Assembly (NCBI GenBank): GCA_028101965.1
Contig: JAOHMI010000006.1
Span: 1 to 64,000, forward strand
DNA length: 64,000 bases
Reading direction: 5' to 3'
Source: Bacteriovoracaceae bacterium
Lineage (GTDB): Bacteria; Bdellovibrionota; Bacteriovoracia; Bacteriovoracales; Bacteriovoracaceae
The translations under genes and the position numbers were made by a program. A model generated the notes under the pieces. It made no database searches. It was not told the DNA's origin and worked only from the letters and a program-made list of their open reading frames with translations. Shown here one piece after another: positions 1 to 9,764 of this stretch; position 1 is the stretch's first letter; every line of letters starts with the position of its first letter.

Positions 1-510
1 GTTGACGGTGTTGGTGTAAACCCTGAAAAAGAAGAAGTACCTGAAGAGAAAGAAGAAGTAACTCCGACTGTAGTTGAAGAAGATGAAGATAACTTAAATG
101 AAGAAACGATTGTGACTTTATCAGCAGGTCAATTTCAAACGATTCAAAAAATCAAAAGAACTTGTATTGCACACAGCACACAAAAGTATAAAAAGAAAGG
201 TAAGAAGAAAGACAGACTTAAGCTAATCAATGCCTTAACCAAAGCCTGCGCTGAAGCAAATAGCAAATACGGCCCATACTTTAGTAAGAGCGAAGGTGAT
301 GAGTTATCTGACACTGACCAAGCAACATTAAATACCCTTGCAACAGATGCAGGAAATATTGAAAAACTTGCGACTCCATTAAGAAAAATTCGTAAGAAAA
401 ATGGACGAACAAAGTTTAAGAAAAAGCGTTCACGTTACAATAGCGGTGCTGATCCACAAAGTGGAAAAGTAAAAAAAGACAAGAATGAGAAAGACAAAAG
501 TGGAAAATAA
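1..510 (+). CDS. 3' end of a lysine-rich charged protein, function unknown (partial)
   Basis: The reading frame is already open at base 1, so the GTG at 112 used by the ORF track is probably internal. The visible 169 residues start with a Glu/Val/Pro-rich acidic stretch (PEKEEVPEEKEEV). A short ordered-looking middle follows with two cysteines (RTC and KAC), and the protein ends in a lysine/arginine-rich tail (KIRKKNGRTKFKKKRSRY). The acidic-then-basic layout and lack of hydrophobic segments suggest a low-complexity or disordered C-terminal region. I do not recognise the family. A strong hairpin terminator follows the stop. The gene is truncated by the window edge, so its start and N-terminal domain cannot be judged. 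Confidence 0.75.
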   Translation, partial: VDGVGVNPEKEEVPEEKEEVTPTVVEEDEDNLNEETIVTLSAGQFQTIQKIKRTCIAHSTQKYKKKGKKKDRLKLINALTKACAEANSKYGPYFSKSEGDELSDTDQATLNTLATDAGNIEKLATPLRKIRKKNGRTKFKKKRSRYNSGADPQSGKVKKDKNEKDKSGK

Positions 511-546
511 TTTTTCTTAATCTGCAAAAGCTAAAAGACACTTCCG

Positions 547-580
547 AAAGCCCGTATTGAGAAATGCGGGCTTTTTTATT
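547..580 (+). terminator. Intrinsic terminator of the gene at window start
   Basis: A 12-bp stem (AAAGCCCGTATT pairing with AATGCGGGCTTT, one G-U pair) closes a GAGA tetraloop of GNRA type and is followed by a T-rich run. It lies 37 bases after the stop of the first gene, in the right orientation for it. It also abuts the stop of the convergent PilZ gene, but the reverse strand lacks a good T tract. Confidence 0.9.
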
Positions 581-581
581 T

Positions 582-1271
582 TCAGACCAAGGGATTTCCT
601 AGTATTGCTTCCATGAAGTGATGATTTCCCTCAGCCTCAATACCTAACAAATAAAATGAACGGTTCCCTTCGGACTTTTTTTCGTCTTTTTTATAATAAA
701 CAATTCTCCCTAAAATCTCTCGAGCAAACTCGTTCCCATTTAAGGAAATTAATTTAATTTTAGATTTCGGCAAAATTAAACTTTTATTTTTCTCATTATC
801 TAATAATGAAATACCTAGCCTCATTCCAGTTTCAGAAAGGTCAATTACTTGAGCTTCAAAATATTGCTTATGCCCCGATTGATAACTAATAAGAGATTGG
901 TTTTGTACTTTAAGTTGGTCGTTTCTATCCACTAAGCTAAACCGTGGATTTTTTCTAAATTCATTTAACTTCGTAAGTCTAGGGCATAAAGCATAAATAA
1001 GCTTGGACCGTATTCTTCTGGCCTTGGTGGTAAATACGATATTTTCTCGCAAGTTAGTAAATTCAAATTTACTCCCATCTTCAAACAAAAAAATATCATT
1101 TTCATGAAGGGGTCTTAGAATTATTTCCTTGGAGTTTAGATTAAGAACTTTAATCACGACGGGAACCACTTGATGGGTATTACTATCAAGCAAATTAAAA
1201 ACCGTTTCTGCTTGAATTAAATTATCAAAGATTCGATTGATCTCTTTTTCAACTTTTATCTCTTTCCACAT
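582..1271 (-). CDS. PilZ domain protein (putative c-di-GMP effector)
   Basis: This 229-aa cytosolic protein has no signal peptide. Its C-terminal half carries the PilZ signature: an RxxxR motif (RKNPR, about residue 106) and a later DxSxxG motif (DLSETG, about 145), the residues that bind cyclic di-GMP in this family. The N-terminal 100 residues resemble the split-barrel YcgR N-domain in layout (short beta-rich segments), but I cannot confirm that. YcgR-like proteins link c-di-GMP to motility or envelope functions. It is transcribed alone, convergent with the first gene, and a start at the ATG is supported by an AGGA about 10 bases upstream. The motif match is direct; the partner protein is unknown. 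Confidence 0.85.
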   Translation of the reverse strand: MWKEIKVEKEINRIFDNLIQAETVFNLLDSNTHQVVPVVIKVLNLNSKEIILRPLHENDIFLFEDGSKFEFTNLRENIVFTTKARRIRSKLIYALCPRLTKLNEFRKNPRFSLVDRNDQLKVQNQSLISYQSGHKQYFEAQVIDLSETGMRLGISLLDNEKNKSLILPKSKIKLISLNGNEFAREILGRIVYYKKDEKKSEGNRSFYLLGIEAEGNHHFMEAILGNPLV

Positions 1272-1348
1272 AGACTATTATTCCTAACTCAAGAATATAC
1301 TATAGTGTTAGAAAAAAGAGTTTGTCCTCAAAAATTATACAGAAAATT

Positions 1349-1386
1349 AGTAAGACTAATAATGATAAATACTTATTAGCCTTACT
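1349..1386 (-). terminator. Hairpin downstream of nrdJ, probable terminator
   Basis: A 14-bp stem with one G-U pair and a 10-base loop lies about 20 bases after the nrdJ stop. On the minus strand it is followed by AATTTTC, a weak T tract, so it may terminate transcription or protect the 3' end. Confidence 0.6.
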
Positions 1387-1406
1387 TAACTTATGTTAAA
1401 ATTTTT

Positions 1407-4400
1407 TTAAGAGCATCCGGTCGTGGATCCGCATGTATCACACTTGAGACATGAGCCATTGCGAACAAGAGTGAATGACTGACATTCAGGGCACATATCA
1501 CCTTCATATCCTTTCAATTTAGCCTCTTGCATGCTCCGTGCTTTCATCATCATATCAGAATTATTTTCTTTAGTGATAACTTTGTGAGTTTGTACTGAAA
1601 CTGATCCGTCGGTGTGAAATACTTTTTCCTCGTCAAGCATAGCGAGAAGAGGCTCTTCCTCCTGACTTTCCCCAATAATTTTATCTGATTCTAAATCTGA
1701 AGGCTGTACATGGATTAAGTCATTGCGATCTAAGTAGCGAAATGCTAAATCACGGAAGACGTAATCAATGATAGACGTAGACATTTTTATATTATCATGT
1801 CCTTGCACTACACCATTTGGTTCAAATTTAGTAAATGTAAAAGCATCAACAAATTCTTCCAGAGGTACTCCATATTGAAGACCTAAACTGATTGCAATAG
1901 AAAAGCAGTTCATTAAACTTCGGTAAGCTGCCCCTTCCTTATGCATATCAATAAAAATCTCGCCAAGGTTTCCGTCTTTATACTCTCCAGTTCTCAAGTA
2001 AACTTTGTGTCCACCGACAGATGTTTTTTGGGTATACCCACTTCGACGATTGGGAAGAATTTTTCTTTTCGAAATTTCTTTATAAATTACTTTCTCTACT
2101 ATTTTCTCTGCGACTCGATCGATTTTTTCTTGCATTGGGATATCGTCATAGGACAATTCATCATCTAATAATCCAAGATCATCAAAGGTAGAAGCATTTA
2201 AAGGCTGAGATAATTTTGAACCATCTCGATAAAGAGCGTTGGCTTTTACCATTAAAGAATGGGACAACTTGTACGCCTCTGAAACGTCTTCAAGACTCGC
2301 TTCATTCGGCATATTGATTGTTTTACTAATCGCACCTGAAAGAAATGGTTGTGCATGGGCCATCATTCTAATGTGACCCTGATAACTAATTAATCGCTTT
2401 CCATACTTCCCACATTTATTAGCACAATCAAAGATAGGTAAATGCTCATCTTTAAGATGTGGTGCTCCCTCTAAGGTCATCGTTCCACAAACATAGTCAC
2501 TACACTTATTAATCTGGTCTTGTGTGAAACCTAGATGACTCAGTAAGTTGAAGTTCATATCATCAAATTTCTTCAGATCTATCTTCAATGTTTCAGTTAT
2601 AAACTTATCCCCTAGAACGAAGCGGTTAAAACTAAAAGTTAAGTCCATGGCTCCGGCCAAGCCCGCTTCAACTTTCTGTAAAAGGTCATTTGTAAAGCCT
2701 AACCCCATTAATGATTTGTAATTAATAAAAGGTGAATTTTCTAGGCTGGGTACACCAATGGCATAATTAATAATTTCAGAAATTTCTTGCTCAGAATACT
2801 TTAAATTTTTCAGAGCCGAAGGTACCGATTGATTAATAATTTTAAAGTAACCACCACCAGCAAGCTTTTTATACTTAACTAAGGCAAAATCTGGCTCAAT
2901 TCCAGTGGTATCGCAGTCCATAACCAAACCAATTGTACCGGTAGGTGCAAGAACAGTTGTCTGAGCATTTCGAAAACCATACTTTTTACCTAACTTATAG
3001 GCATCTTCCCAGACTTGTTGAGCTTTTTTCAATAAATAACTATCTGCAAACTTAGGATCAATCGTTATAGGAAAAACTGTTAAGCCGTTAAACTCAGTAG
3101 ATGCCGACTCATAAGTTGAAAGTCGATGATTATTAATGACATTCAACATATGCTCTTTATTTTTTTCATATTCAGAGAAAGCACCATGCTCTTTGGCCAT
3201 AGTGGCTGAGGTCCTGTAAGAGACTCCGCCCATGATTGCAGTTATGGTACCACAAATATTTCGTCCTTCATCTGAGTCATAGGCAATTCCCATTCTCATT
3301 AGCATAGCCCCAATATTTGCATAACCTAAACCAAGAGTTCGATATAAATAACTTCCCATGGCTATTTCTTCTGATGGAAACTGGGCCATAAGAACAGAAA
3401 TTTCTAAAACAGTAGTCCACAATTCGCAGGCATGTTCAAAAGCGACAACATCAAACATATTCGTCACTGGATCTAAAAACTTAACCAAGTTCATAGAAGC
3501 TAAATTACAAGCGGTATTGTCTAGAAACATATACTCAGAGCAAGGATTGGAGGCATTTATTCTTCCATCCACTGGGCACGTATGCCACTCATTTATTGTA
3601 TCATCAAATTGAAGCCCTGGGTCTGCTGATTGCCAAGCGGCCTCTACGATTTGATTCCAAAGATCGGCGGCTTTTATTTTCTTAACCACGCTCCCACTTA
3701 CTCTTCCTACAAGATCCCAATCTTCATCTCTTTCAAGTGCTGCAAAAAACTTATTTGGGATTCTAACTGAGTTATTTGAGTTTTGACCACTAACAGTTGC
3801 ATATGCCTCAGAGTTCCAGTCTGTATCATATTCCTCAAAAACAATATCTTTGACCCCTTGAGAGGCTAATTGGATACAACGATTAATATAATTTAAACTA
3901 ACTTGATCGCCCGTAGCTGCCTTAATTGCTTTTCTTAAATCTTTATTTGTTTTTCCACTAAATCTATCTTCTTCTGAGCCTTCAAACTTCCATATGGCCT
4001 TAAAAATATTTGAAAGGTGTTTTTTATTAATCATAGAGCCAGTGACAAGAGAAGCTACTTTTCGCTCTTCTTTTACTTTCCAGCTGACAAATTCTTCAAT
4101 ATCTGGATGATCTAAGTCTAAGCACACCATCTTAGCTGCTCGCCGAGTGGTTCCCCCACTTTTAATCGCACCAGCCGCTCTATCGCCTATTCTAAGAAAA
4201 CTCATTAAACCAGAGGACTTTCCTCCTCCAGATAAGGTTTCCCCCTCTCCACGAAGATTTGAAAAATTTGTTCCAGTTCCTGATCCATATTTAAATAGAC
4301 GTGCTTCTCTCGTCCATAAATCCATGATTCCACCTGGGTTAACCAGATCATCATTAATGGATTGAATAAAGCATGCGTGTGGTTGAGGTCTTTCATAGGC

Positions 4401-4925
4401 AGACTTGGATTTAGTTAATTTTTCAGTTTTTGGGTCCACATAAGAGTGCCCTTGTGCTCCGCCTTCAATTTTATATGAGTTATGAATTCCTGTATTAAAC
4501 CATTGAGGTGAATTGGGAGCTGCATATTGATGGGCTAACATATAGGCTAATTCATCTTCAAATGCCTGCGCATCAGTTTCTGAATCGAAGTATTTGTAAT
4601 CTTGCCCCCACTTTCTCCAACATTTTGATAGTCGATCAAAGACTTGACGAGCATCTGTCTCAGGACCAGTGATAATATTCCCCTTATCATCAAGAAGTGT
4701 TTCACCTTTATCATTTTTAATTGGAACACCAGTTTTTCTGAAATACTTCTGCGCTAGAATATCAGAAGCAACTTGAGACCAGCTTTCTGGTACAGTTATC
4801 TCCATAGCACTATTTGTTGAGCCATCAATACTTCGAATTTCACTCGAACGTTTTTCAAATTTAATCCCAGCGTATGGCCCGGCATTTTTCTTGTTTTTTT
4901 TAGTAAATAGTCTTTTAACCTTCAT
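1407..4925 (-). CDS. nrdJ: Adenosylcobalamin-dependent (class II) ribonucleotide reductase
   Basis: The enzyme reduces ribonucleotides to deoxyribonucleotides with a B12-generated thiyl radical and is oxygen-independent. At 1172 aa it fits the long zinc-binding NrdJ type. The NPCSE motif provides the Asn, radical Cys and Glu of the active site; the Cys of NTACNL and the earlier Cys in PHACF form the likely redox pair. An APTGTIG loop is present. The C-terminus carries a cysteine cluster (CPEC...CLKCDTCG) typical of the metal-binding, thioredoxin-linked tail. AAGGAG lies 8 bases before the ATG. It is monocistronic, with two NrdR-like boxes upstream. Class I and III genes are not in the window. 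A cobalamin riboswitch was looked for in the leader and not seen. Confidence 0.97.
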   Translation of the reverse strand: MKVKRLFTKKNKKNAGPYAGIKFEKRSSEIRSIDGSTNSAMEITVPESWSQVASDILAQKYFRKTGVPIKNDKGETLLDDKGNIITGPETDARQVFDRLSKCWRKWGQDYKYFDSETDAQAFEDELAYMLAHQYAAPNSPQWFNTGIHNSYKIEGGAQGHSYVDPKTEKLTKSKSAYERPQPHACFIQSINDDLVNPGGIMDLWTREARLFKYGSGTGTNFSNLRGEGETLSGGGKSSGLMSFLRIGDRAAGAIKSGGTTRRAAKMVCLDLDHPDIEEFVSWKVKEERKVASLVTGSMINKKHLSNIFKAIWKFEGSEEDRFSGKTNKDLRKAIKAATGDQVSLNYINRCIQLASQGVKDIVFEEYDTDWNSEAYATVSGQNSNNSVRIPNKFFAALERDEDWDLVGRVSGSVVKKIKAADLWNQIVEAAWQSADPGLQFDDTINEWHTCPVDGRINASNPCSEYMFLDNTACNLASMNLVKFLDPVTNMFDVVAFEHACELWTTVLEISVLMAQFPSEEIAMGSYLYRTLGLGYANIGAMLMRMGIAYDSDEGRNICGTITAIMGGVSYRTSATMAKEHGAFSEYEKNKEHMLNVINNHRLSTYESASTEFNGLTVFPITIDPKFADSYLLKKAQQVWEDAYKLGKKYGFRNAQTTVLAPTGTIGLVMDCDTTGIEPDFALVKYKKLAGGGYFKIINQSVPSALKNLKYSEQEISEIINYAIGVPSLENSPFINYKSLMGLGFTNDLLQKVEAGLAGAMDLTFSFNRFVLGDKFITETLKIDLKKFDDMNFNLLSHLGFTQDQINKCSDYVCGTMTLEGAPHLKDEHLPIFDCANKCGKYGKRLISYQGHIRMMAHAQPFLSGAISKTINMPNEASLEDVSEAYKLSHSLMVKANALYRDGSKLSQPLNASTFDDLGLLDDELSYDDIPMQEKIDRVAEKIVEKVIYKEISKRKILPNRRSGYTQKTSVGGHKVYLRTGEYKDGNLGEIFIDMHKEGAAYRSLMNCFSIAISLGLQYGVPLEEFVDAFTFTKFEPNGVVQGHDNIKMSTSIIDYVFRDLAFRYLDRNDLIHVQPSDLESDKIIGESQEEEPLLAMLDEEKVFHTDGSVSVQTHKVITKENNSDMMMKARSMQEAKLKGYEGDMCPECQSFTLVRNGSCLKCDTCGSTTGCS

Positions 4926-4996
4926 GGTGTGTGTGCTCCTTTATAATCATCAATTCTCTTCCGTAAAAAATGATACGAAATCTGTTAACAACTATG

Positions 4997-5025
4997 ATTG
5001 TTCTTTGCAGAACACCAAAGGTCAA
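4997..5025 (-). promoter_or_regulatory. Candidate nrdJ promoter
   Basis: On the minus strand TTGACC (5025-5020) is followed by a 17-base spacer and AACAAT (5002-4997), 72 bases before the nrdJ ATG. The match is 5/6 and 4/6 to the housekeeping consensus. A GATAAT at 5067-5062 could be an alternative -10 with its spacer covered by the distal NrdR-like box. Confidence 0.5.
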
Positions 5026-5040
5026 TACAACATATAGTCA
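5025..5040 (-). promoter_or_regulatory. NrdR-like box, proximal
   Basis: TGACTATATGTTGTAT on the minus strand matches 12 of 16 positions of the NrdR box consensus as I remember it (ACACWATATATWGTGT). It abuts the candidate -35 of nrdJ. The shared core ACAACATAT on the plus strand recurs in the distal box. NrdR is the nucleotide-sensing repressor of ribonucleotide reductase genes; its gene is not in this window. Confidence 0.6.
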
Positions 5041-5066
5041 CAAAACCCTCAATAAAAAGGGATTAT

Positions 5067-5082
5067 CTACAACATATTGTAC
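5067..5082 (-). promoter_or_regulatory. NrdR-like box, distal
   Basis: GTACAATATGTTGTAG on the minus strand matches about 11 of 16 consensus positions. It lies 42 bp from the proximal box, a whole number of helical turns (four), as needed for cooperative repressor binding on one DNA face. Confidence 0.55.
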
Positions 5083-5167
5083 ACACAAAATATCTTTTAT
5101 TGACATGAATTTAGCTGATAAGCTCAAGTTATTAATTATTGGTGGGAAAAAAAATTAGATTTTTTTT

Positions 5168-5185
5168 GGCCGGACAAAGCCGACC
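5168..5185. other. Short GC-rich hairpin between nrdJ leader and small basic gene
   Basis: GGCCGG pairs with CCGACC (one G-U pair) around a 6-base loop, 26 bases past the stop of the 38-aa gene. An A run, not a T run, follows it on that gene's strand, so it is not a textbook terminator for it. Its role is unclear. Confidence 0.4.
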
Positions 5186-5210
5186 ATTTAGCTCTTTTAT
5201 TTTATTATAA

Positions 5211-5327
5211 TTATGCGTTGTGATTCTTAAGCAGTTTTCTTTTCTTTGCTATCCTTTTCAATTTTAATCTAGATTTGGCTTTTTTTACTTTCTGATGGGC
5301 CCCTTTAGATTTTTTTAATTTTTTCAT
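5211..5327 (-). CDS. 38-aa highly basic peptide, unknown function
   Basis: This gene is too short for the ORF track. It starts MKKLKKSKGAHQKVKKAK and runs 38 residues, about half Lys or Arg, with no acidic residues. A near-perfect ribosome-binding site (AAAGGAG, 6 bases, ATG) argues for translation. It has no signal peptide or hydrophobic segment, so a cytosolic nucleic-acid-binding role, as for small ribosome-associated proteins, is a guess. It lies upstream of nrdJ on the same strand, but the nrdJ promoter and NrdR-like boxes lie between, so it is probably a separate transcript. I do not recognise the family. Confidence 0.7.
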   Translation of the reverse strand: MKKLKKSKGAHQKVKKAKSRLKLKRIAKKRKLLKNHNA

Positions 5328-5389
5328 TAGATCTCCTTTGCTATAATAAATTGAATAAATCATATTCTGTGAAGACAATCAATGCAATT

Positions 5390-6106
5390 ATGAATAACAA
5401 ATTAACATCATTCACCATCTCAGGACTTCTTTTTTTTGTAATATCTTCAAATATTCTTGCCAAGATAAACCCTTGTCCTGACAACTCTAATTGTACGGAT
5501 AAGAGTATGGCTTTATATGAATCATTCTCAAAGAAAATTCTTAACATAAATAGCACAAAAGACATCAAAAACATCATTATTCCCAATTATGGGTATAAAG
5601 ATCCGTCTAAAATCACTACGGAAGAATTGTACTGGAAAGACTGTCCTGGGAACTCCTCAGTTAAGGTTATGTTTTTCTCAAATAACCTATTCCTCCCAGA
5701 TATAATCCATAAACCCTTCTTGAGGATAACTAAAGGTTTAGTCAAAAACGACCAGAATCCTTATTATTTACCATTCACGGAATCGCCACTATTTATCTAT
5801 AAAAATAGCATATTTTTTATTAAGCAGATAAAAAATAAATATTACTATGCCTCCGTTTCCAACAATGGAGAATTTAAAATTTCACAAAACTTATCTGCTA
5901 AAACGATTGGTCTCTATGAGAAACTAAAAAAAGAAAATATAAACACTCATCGACAATGTCAGCTGCCCAAAAACTTTCCTTTAGTAAAAACAAATGCAAA
6001 ATTACCTTCACAAGAATATTCTCCTCAATGTCTTTTTGTAGCGAATTTAAATAATAAAAAATTTGAAAAATACTTAACGTTTAGAAGACATTGCTTAAGA
6101 GATTAA
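5390..6106 (+). CDS. Secreted protein of unknown function
   Basis: The ORF track starts at a TTG (5351). The ATG at 5390 is preferred because it places a signal peptide (MNNKLTSFTISGLLFFVISS, cleavage near NILA-KI) at the N-terminus. The mature part is about 215 aa with at least six cysteines (NPCP, SNCT, KDCPG, RQCQ, PQC, RHC), which suggests a disulfide-stabilised periplasmic or exported protein. No family motif is recognised. No convincing Shine-Dalgarno is visible. Its 3' end overlaps the convergent lipoprotein gene by 4 bp, so the two are read from opposite strands with no terminator between them. Confidence 0.75.
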   Translation: MNNKLTSFTISGLLFFVISSNILAKINPCPDNSNCTDKSMALYESFSKKILNINSTKDIKNIIIPNYGYKDPSKITTEELYWKDCPGNSSVKVMFFSNNLFLPDIIHKPFLRITKGLVKNDQNPYYLPFTESPLFIYKNSIFFIKQIKNKYYYASVSNNGEFKISQNLSAKTIGLYEKLKKENINTHRQCQLPKNFPLVKTNAKLPSQEYSPQCLFVANLNNKKFEKYLTFRRHCLRD

Positions 6107-6876
6107 TTATTAAATTTTGTAAATTTTAAGCGGAGGGTTTCAACTTCACTTTTTCTTTTTTTATCACAGTCAATTTTGTTTGATGATGAGTGGTATTTTA
6201 CAAACCCTCGTGTCTCTGTGTCTTCTTTTTCAATCTCAATAGAATGCTCAGAAATGACTTCATATTTACCGCCTGAGCTATTCTCAACCTTACTTAAATC
6301 ATAAAATTTAAAACAGATATCTTGCCTATCTTCTTCACAAACGATTGATTCAACCTTAATCGCAGTATCATTACTATCCATTACATAACGAGTTACATTT
6401 TCCTCTTCAACTTCACCTTCACTTTTACCTTCATAGTTCACTTGAGAACAATAACTTTTAAAATACCCATTTCTATCTGTTTGAAGATTTCTGGAATAAT
6501 ATTTTTCACCAATCGATGTTGTACTAAAACGATAGATTTCGTCAGAAACCCGAACAATTTTAAGATTTATATCATTTTTCATCTCATCTTCTGACTTAAC
6601 GTCGCAAGCCTTAAAGTATGATTTATAATCAAAAGAATAGCGAGCTGATCCAGAAAACAAATTAGTTGCGTCGTTGTGCACTTTCGCCAGATTTTTACAG
6701 TTTTCCTTAAGATTATTAACCTCTCCTTCACTTAAAGCATCATTAGTATTAATCTCTAGAACTTTTCCGATTTGAGCTCCATCTTCTGCTTCTTCTATTG
6801 GCCCAGGATCACCACAACTTACTAATATAATCATTAATAAAATTAGAATTGGATTGAAAAGGAAAGTGTTCTTCAT
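6103..6876 (-). CDS. Lipoprotein, unknown function
   Basis: The 257-aa product opens with a hydrophobic signal ending in a lipobox (LVSC, Cys at about residue 21), so it should be lipidated. GDPGP follows the Cys; there is no Asp at +2, so outer-membrane sorting is likely under the E. coli rule (uncertain here). The mature part is acidic with four further cysteines and no recognised domain. The next same-strand gene upstream, 48 bp away, also encodes a lipoprotein, so the two may be co-transcribed. Confidence 0.75.
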   Translation of the reverse strand: MKNTFLFNPILILLMIILVSCGDPGPIEEAEDGAQIGKVLEINTNDALSEGEVNNLKENCKNLAKVHNDATNLFSGSARYSFDYKSYFKACDVKSEDEMKNDINLKIVRVSDEIYRFSTTSIGEKYYSRNLQTDRNGYFKSYCSQVNYEGKSEGEVEEENVTRYVMDSNDTAIKVESIVCEEDRQDICFKFYDLSKVENSSGGKYEVISEHSIEIEKEDTETRGFVKYHSSSNKIDCDKKRKSEVETLRLKFTKFNN

Positions 6877-6923
6877 ATAGTCATCTTCTTTGAATTCTAT
6901 AACAGTATGAATTCGTAATCATG

Positions 6924-7874
6924 CTAATCATTAAAAACCGTGTATACGGGCTTATTATGCCTCATCGAACTGACTTGGTAAAGATAAGAGACAAACCCCT
7001 TTCCATCAGTTCTCCTTAGAGCTTCTTTTTCCCAGGTCTTTAAATTATTAATGAAGCTATCATGCTGACGCCATACGTATAACTTATTTGTGTCATTCAA
7101 ATAATCAAGTAAATACATATTGGAAAAAATAGATATTTTTAAATGCGCTTTTACATAAGTAGCACTATCAAAATAGGATTTATTCCCTTTAATAACAGTG
7201 ACAAAGTTTTCATATAAATAAAAATCAGCGGAATGACCCTTATCACACATCTGGTACACTTCATTTTTAATAGTTTTAAGATGCTGCCGTAAAATATTAT
7301 TAACTTCGCTCACACTTAAACGATTCGTTTTTTTCTTCTTTAAGTGTGCAAATGTGGTGTAGTTCTCTTTACCATCATAATCTAAAGCAAGAAGCGGATA
7401 AGCTGGCAAGAGATTATAATCCGCTAAAGGTTGAGAAAAGTTTCGATTAAGGTTTTTAAAATTTTTCGAAGTCTTATTCATAGACTGAATTTTATCTGAA
7501 AATTCAGTCACCACCATGTGATGAAAGGCAGGGCAAATATAATTTTTTTCCTTTGCTCCTAGGGTTTGCTGTAAGGATAAATATTGACCAAATAAAGTCT
7601 TAAAATAAACCTGCTTATTCGACAATTCTTTACTATTTAAACTAGTTTTTATATCTTTCTCAAACTCTACACTGGCAACTTCTCTTTTTTGAATTAATCG
7701 CTTTTTAAGTGGCTTCTTTTTATGAATAAAATAATTAGGATTCTTCGTTTTACTTAAATACTGTCTAGGGTAAAGCCTATCCACCGAATCAACAATAGAT
7801 TCAGAAACATGAGTTACGTGTGAACAACTTAAAATAATTGAACTAAAAAATAGATAAAGCAGGTTTTTTGTCAT
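6924..7874 (-). CDS. Lipoprotein, unknown function
   Basis: The 316-aa protein has a short signal peptide with a lipobox (IILSC, Cys about residue 17). The region after it is rich in Ser/Thr and basic residues, then a mixed alpha/beta-looking domain with three cysteines (YICPAF, YQMCDK). No catalytic motif is recognised. It lies 48 bp upstream of another lipoprotein gene on the same strand, which suggests an operon. Lipidation is clear from the sequence; function cannot be assigned. Confidence 0.75.
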   Translation of the reverse strand: MTKNLLYLFFSSIILSCSHVTHVSESIVDSVDRLYPRQYLSKTKNPNYFIHKKKPLKKRLIQKREVASVEFEKDIKTSLNSKELSNKQVYFKTLFGQYLSLQQTLGAKEKNYICPAFHHMVVTEFSDKIQSMNKTSKNFKNLNRNFSQPLADYNLLPAYPLLALDYDGKENYTTFAHLKKKKTNRLSVSEVNNILRQHLKTIKNEVYQMCDKGHSADFYLYENFVTVIKGNKSYFDSATYVKAHLKISIFSNMYLLDYLNDTNKLYVWRQHDSFINNLKTWEKEALRRTDGKGFVSYLYQVSSMRHNKPVYTVFND

Positions 7875-7972
7875 TTCGTTATCCTCTCGTTTTTGCCTAG
7901 CTCGAGATTAATGAAGTAAATTATCTATTTAACTAATCGGATGAAACTTAAAAATCTGTGCAGAGAAATAGT

Positions 7973-8524
7973 CTAGGAGACTTTTTTTCCTTTTTCTCTA
8001 AGTATTTTCAATCTTTCGGAGATGGGAATATCTTTATCTGGAGCAACCACAACCTCATTTACTGGTTTAACATCTTCACTTAAAGCTAGTGAACTCGTAT
8101 CGATACTTGTTTTGGAAATATCCATCACATTATCAAAATCGACATCTCCAGCTTTTCTTTTTTTCTTCTGTTTAATTTCTGTTTTTTCTTTTGGACTTAG
8201 ATGTATTAAGGTAGATGTCTCATTTCTCTTCTCATCTATATGGAATACTGCATTTCCAATTTTAAGTGAGTCTTGTAGATATAGTTTTTTTGTTTCTTTA
8301 TCTATGAGTTTGCCATTTATTTCGGTCCCGTTAGTGGAGTTCAGGTCTTTGACTTTAACAAATCCATCTTTACCTAAAATAATTTCTGCATGAAGGTTTG
8401 AAACCATAGTATCTTGTAATTTTACATCTGCCTTAGACCCTCTTCCGACGTAAAAAGGCTCTCCTTCTTTTAACAAGAAAGTATACTTTTTATTTTGAAA
8501 GATAAAACGCAAATAAAGTGCCAT
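7973..8524 (-). CDS. FHA domain protein
   Basis: Residues about 20-100 form a forkhead-associated domain, the phosphothreonine-binding module: GRGSKADVKL, then SNLHAEI, then DLNSTNGTEINGK, with the conserved Gly-Arg, Ser-x-x-His and Asn-Gly positions all present. The remaining 80 residues are a charged linker (KQKKKRKAGD) and a tail with Thr/Ser-rich segments that could be phosphorylated. It has no signal peptide and no transmembrane segment. It sits downstream of the bamB-like gene on the same strand with a 78-bp gap. The partner kinase is not in the window. FHA proteins scaffold phospho-signalling complexes or secretion systems; which applies here is not visible. Confidence 0.9.
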   Translation of the reverse strand: MALYLRFIFQNKKYTFLLKEGEPFYVGRGSKADVKLQDTMVSNLHAEIILGKDGFVKVKDLNSTNGTEINGKLIDKETKKLYLQDSLKIGNAVFHIDEKRNETSTLIHLSPKEKTEIKQKKKRKAGDVDFDNVMDISKTSIDTSSLALSEDVKPVNEVVVAPDKDIPISERLKILREKGKKVS

Positions 8525-8602
8525 GGTCCCCTCAATTAAATAGTTTTACCATTTACGTCAAATGAACTAATCGGGGTAAAATGCTAAAACTTTAGGAAAA
8601 AG

Positions 8603-9745
8603 TTAAAGTAACTTATAGATATACAAACGATTTCGCGAAGAAAGCAAAGCTAAGTAATTTTCATAACTTACAATTTCACTAAAAACTGAAGAGTGAGAAA
8701 AAGATCCAAGATGACGCTTGTGATTTATTGCAAAGCTCTTTCTATCAATAATCAACAGTTCACCTTTCATTGTGGTTAAACTCAATTGACTCTTGCCAAG
8801 TAAGGCCATTGAACTAATGCTGTCTTCGCTAATTTTTCGTCGAAAATCTTCTTTACCATCAATATTTAACCGAACGATCTCTCCATTAATTGTTCCAACG
8901 AGAAGTCCTCCCTCTAGAATTAAGGGTGAAATATAGCTATTAAGAGGAATGGTTTTTGTTATTTGACCATTTTGAGGATTGATATAATTTACACCTGATA
9001 AAGTACTAGAAACTACAATTGATGAATCAAAATAGATTGCGCGATTATCAACATCAATGAATCGATTGCCATTATTAAGTTTGGTCTCCCATGTACTTAA
9101 TCCTTCTTCAAGAGAAAGGGCAACAACATACCCATCAGCGAAACCTAAAATGAGTCGATTCCCTAAAGGAAGAACTTTTGCAACTTTTTGAAGAGTTGTG
9201 GCAAAGGGAATCGAGCGCTGGTAGTTCCAAAAGATCTTTCCCGTTGCGGCATCGAGGCAAACGATACGATGATCTCGCACATGAATGATTATCCGCCCTT
9301 GAAACATAATTGGTTGTGACTCAATAGACTCACCTAAATCAATGGCCCATTTTTTTTCACCTGTATAATAATGTCGAGAAATAAGTCTTCCAAATGAGGT
9401 TCCGTAAACCACTTGGTCTTCATAGATATTGGCTTGAGAATTAATCGGTTGATTATCACTTTCTTCCCAGACAACTCTTCCTGTTTCTAAATCATAGGCC
9501 ATAAAGTCACCGGATTGATCACCTTGGTAGACCATCTCAGCATGAATAAAGGGTGCACCCGTTGTAATAGGTAAATTCCCTGTTTCGTAAATTGGATCTA
9601 AATTTTTAGTCCAAATATTTTGCAATCGACCCCGATTAGGTTTCTCAATTTTTGAAAGAATGTCTAGTTTTTGAGAGCTACAAGACATCAGAGAGCAAAG
9701 AATAGTAACGAATCCAATAATTCTAGAGATATAATCGAATTTCAC
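8603..9745 (-). CDS. bamB: BamB-like outer-membrane assembly lipoprotein (PQQ beta-propeller)
   Basis: The 380-aa protein has a signal peptide and lipobox (LMSC, Cys about residue 22). Repeated propeller-blade signatures follow (YDLETGRVVWEE, YYTGEKKWAIDL, LDAATGKIFWNY, LSLEEGLSTWET), the arrangement of BamB, the scaffold lipoprotein of the BAM outer-membrane protein assembly complex. Length matches BamB. GTG start with AAGGA 9 bases upstream. A YfgM-like gene lies 19 bp upstream, the same order as yfgM-bamB in Gammaproteobacteria; der (engA) does not follow here. The domain call is firm; the symbol rests on length, lipobox and context. Confidence 0.85.
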   Translation of the reverse strand: MKFDYISRIIGFVTILCSLMSCSSQKLDILSKIEKPNRGRLQNIWTKNLDPIYETGNLPITTGAPFIHAEMVYQGDQSGDFMAYDLETGRVVWEESDNQPINSQANIYEDQVVYGTSFGRLISRHYYTGEKKWAIDLGESIESQPIMFQGRIIIHVRDHRIVCLDAATGKIFWNYQRSIPFATTLQKVAKVLPLGNRLILGFADGYVVALSLEEGLSTWETKLNNGNRFIDVDNRAIYFDSSIVVSSTLSGVNYINPQNGQITKTIPLNSYISPLILEGGLLVGTINGEIVRLNIDGKEDFRRKISEDSISSMALLGKSQLSLTTMKGELLIIDRKSFAINHKRHLGSFSHSSVFSEIVSYENYLALLSSRNRLYIYKLL

Positions 9746-9764
9746 GAGAGTCTTTCCTTAAAAT

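Noticed and set aside
4926-5210. Possible cobalamin riboswitch before the B12-dependent nrdJ
   Set aside because: No B12-box-like sequence is visible in the leader. The repeated elements fit NrdR boxes better.
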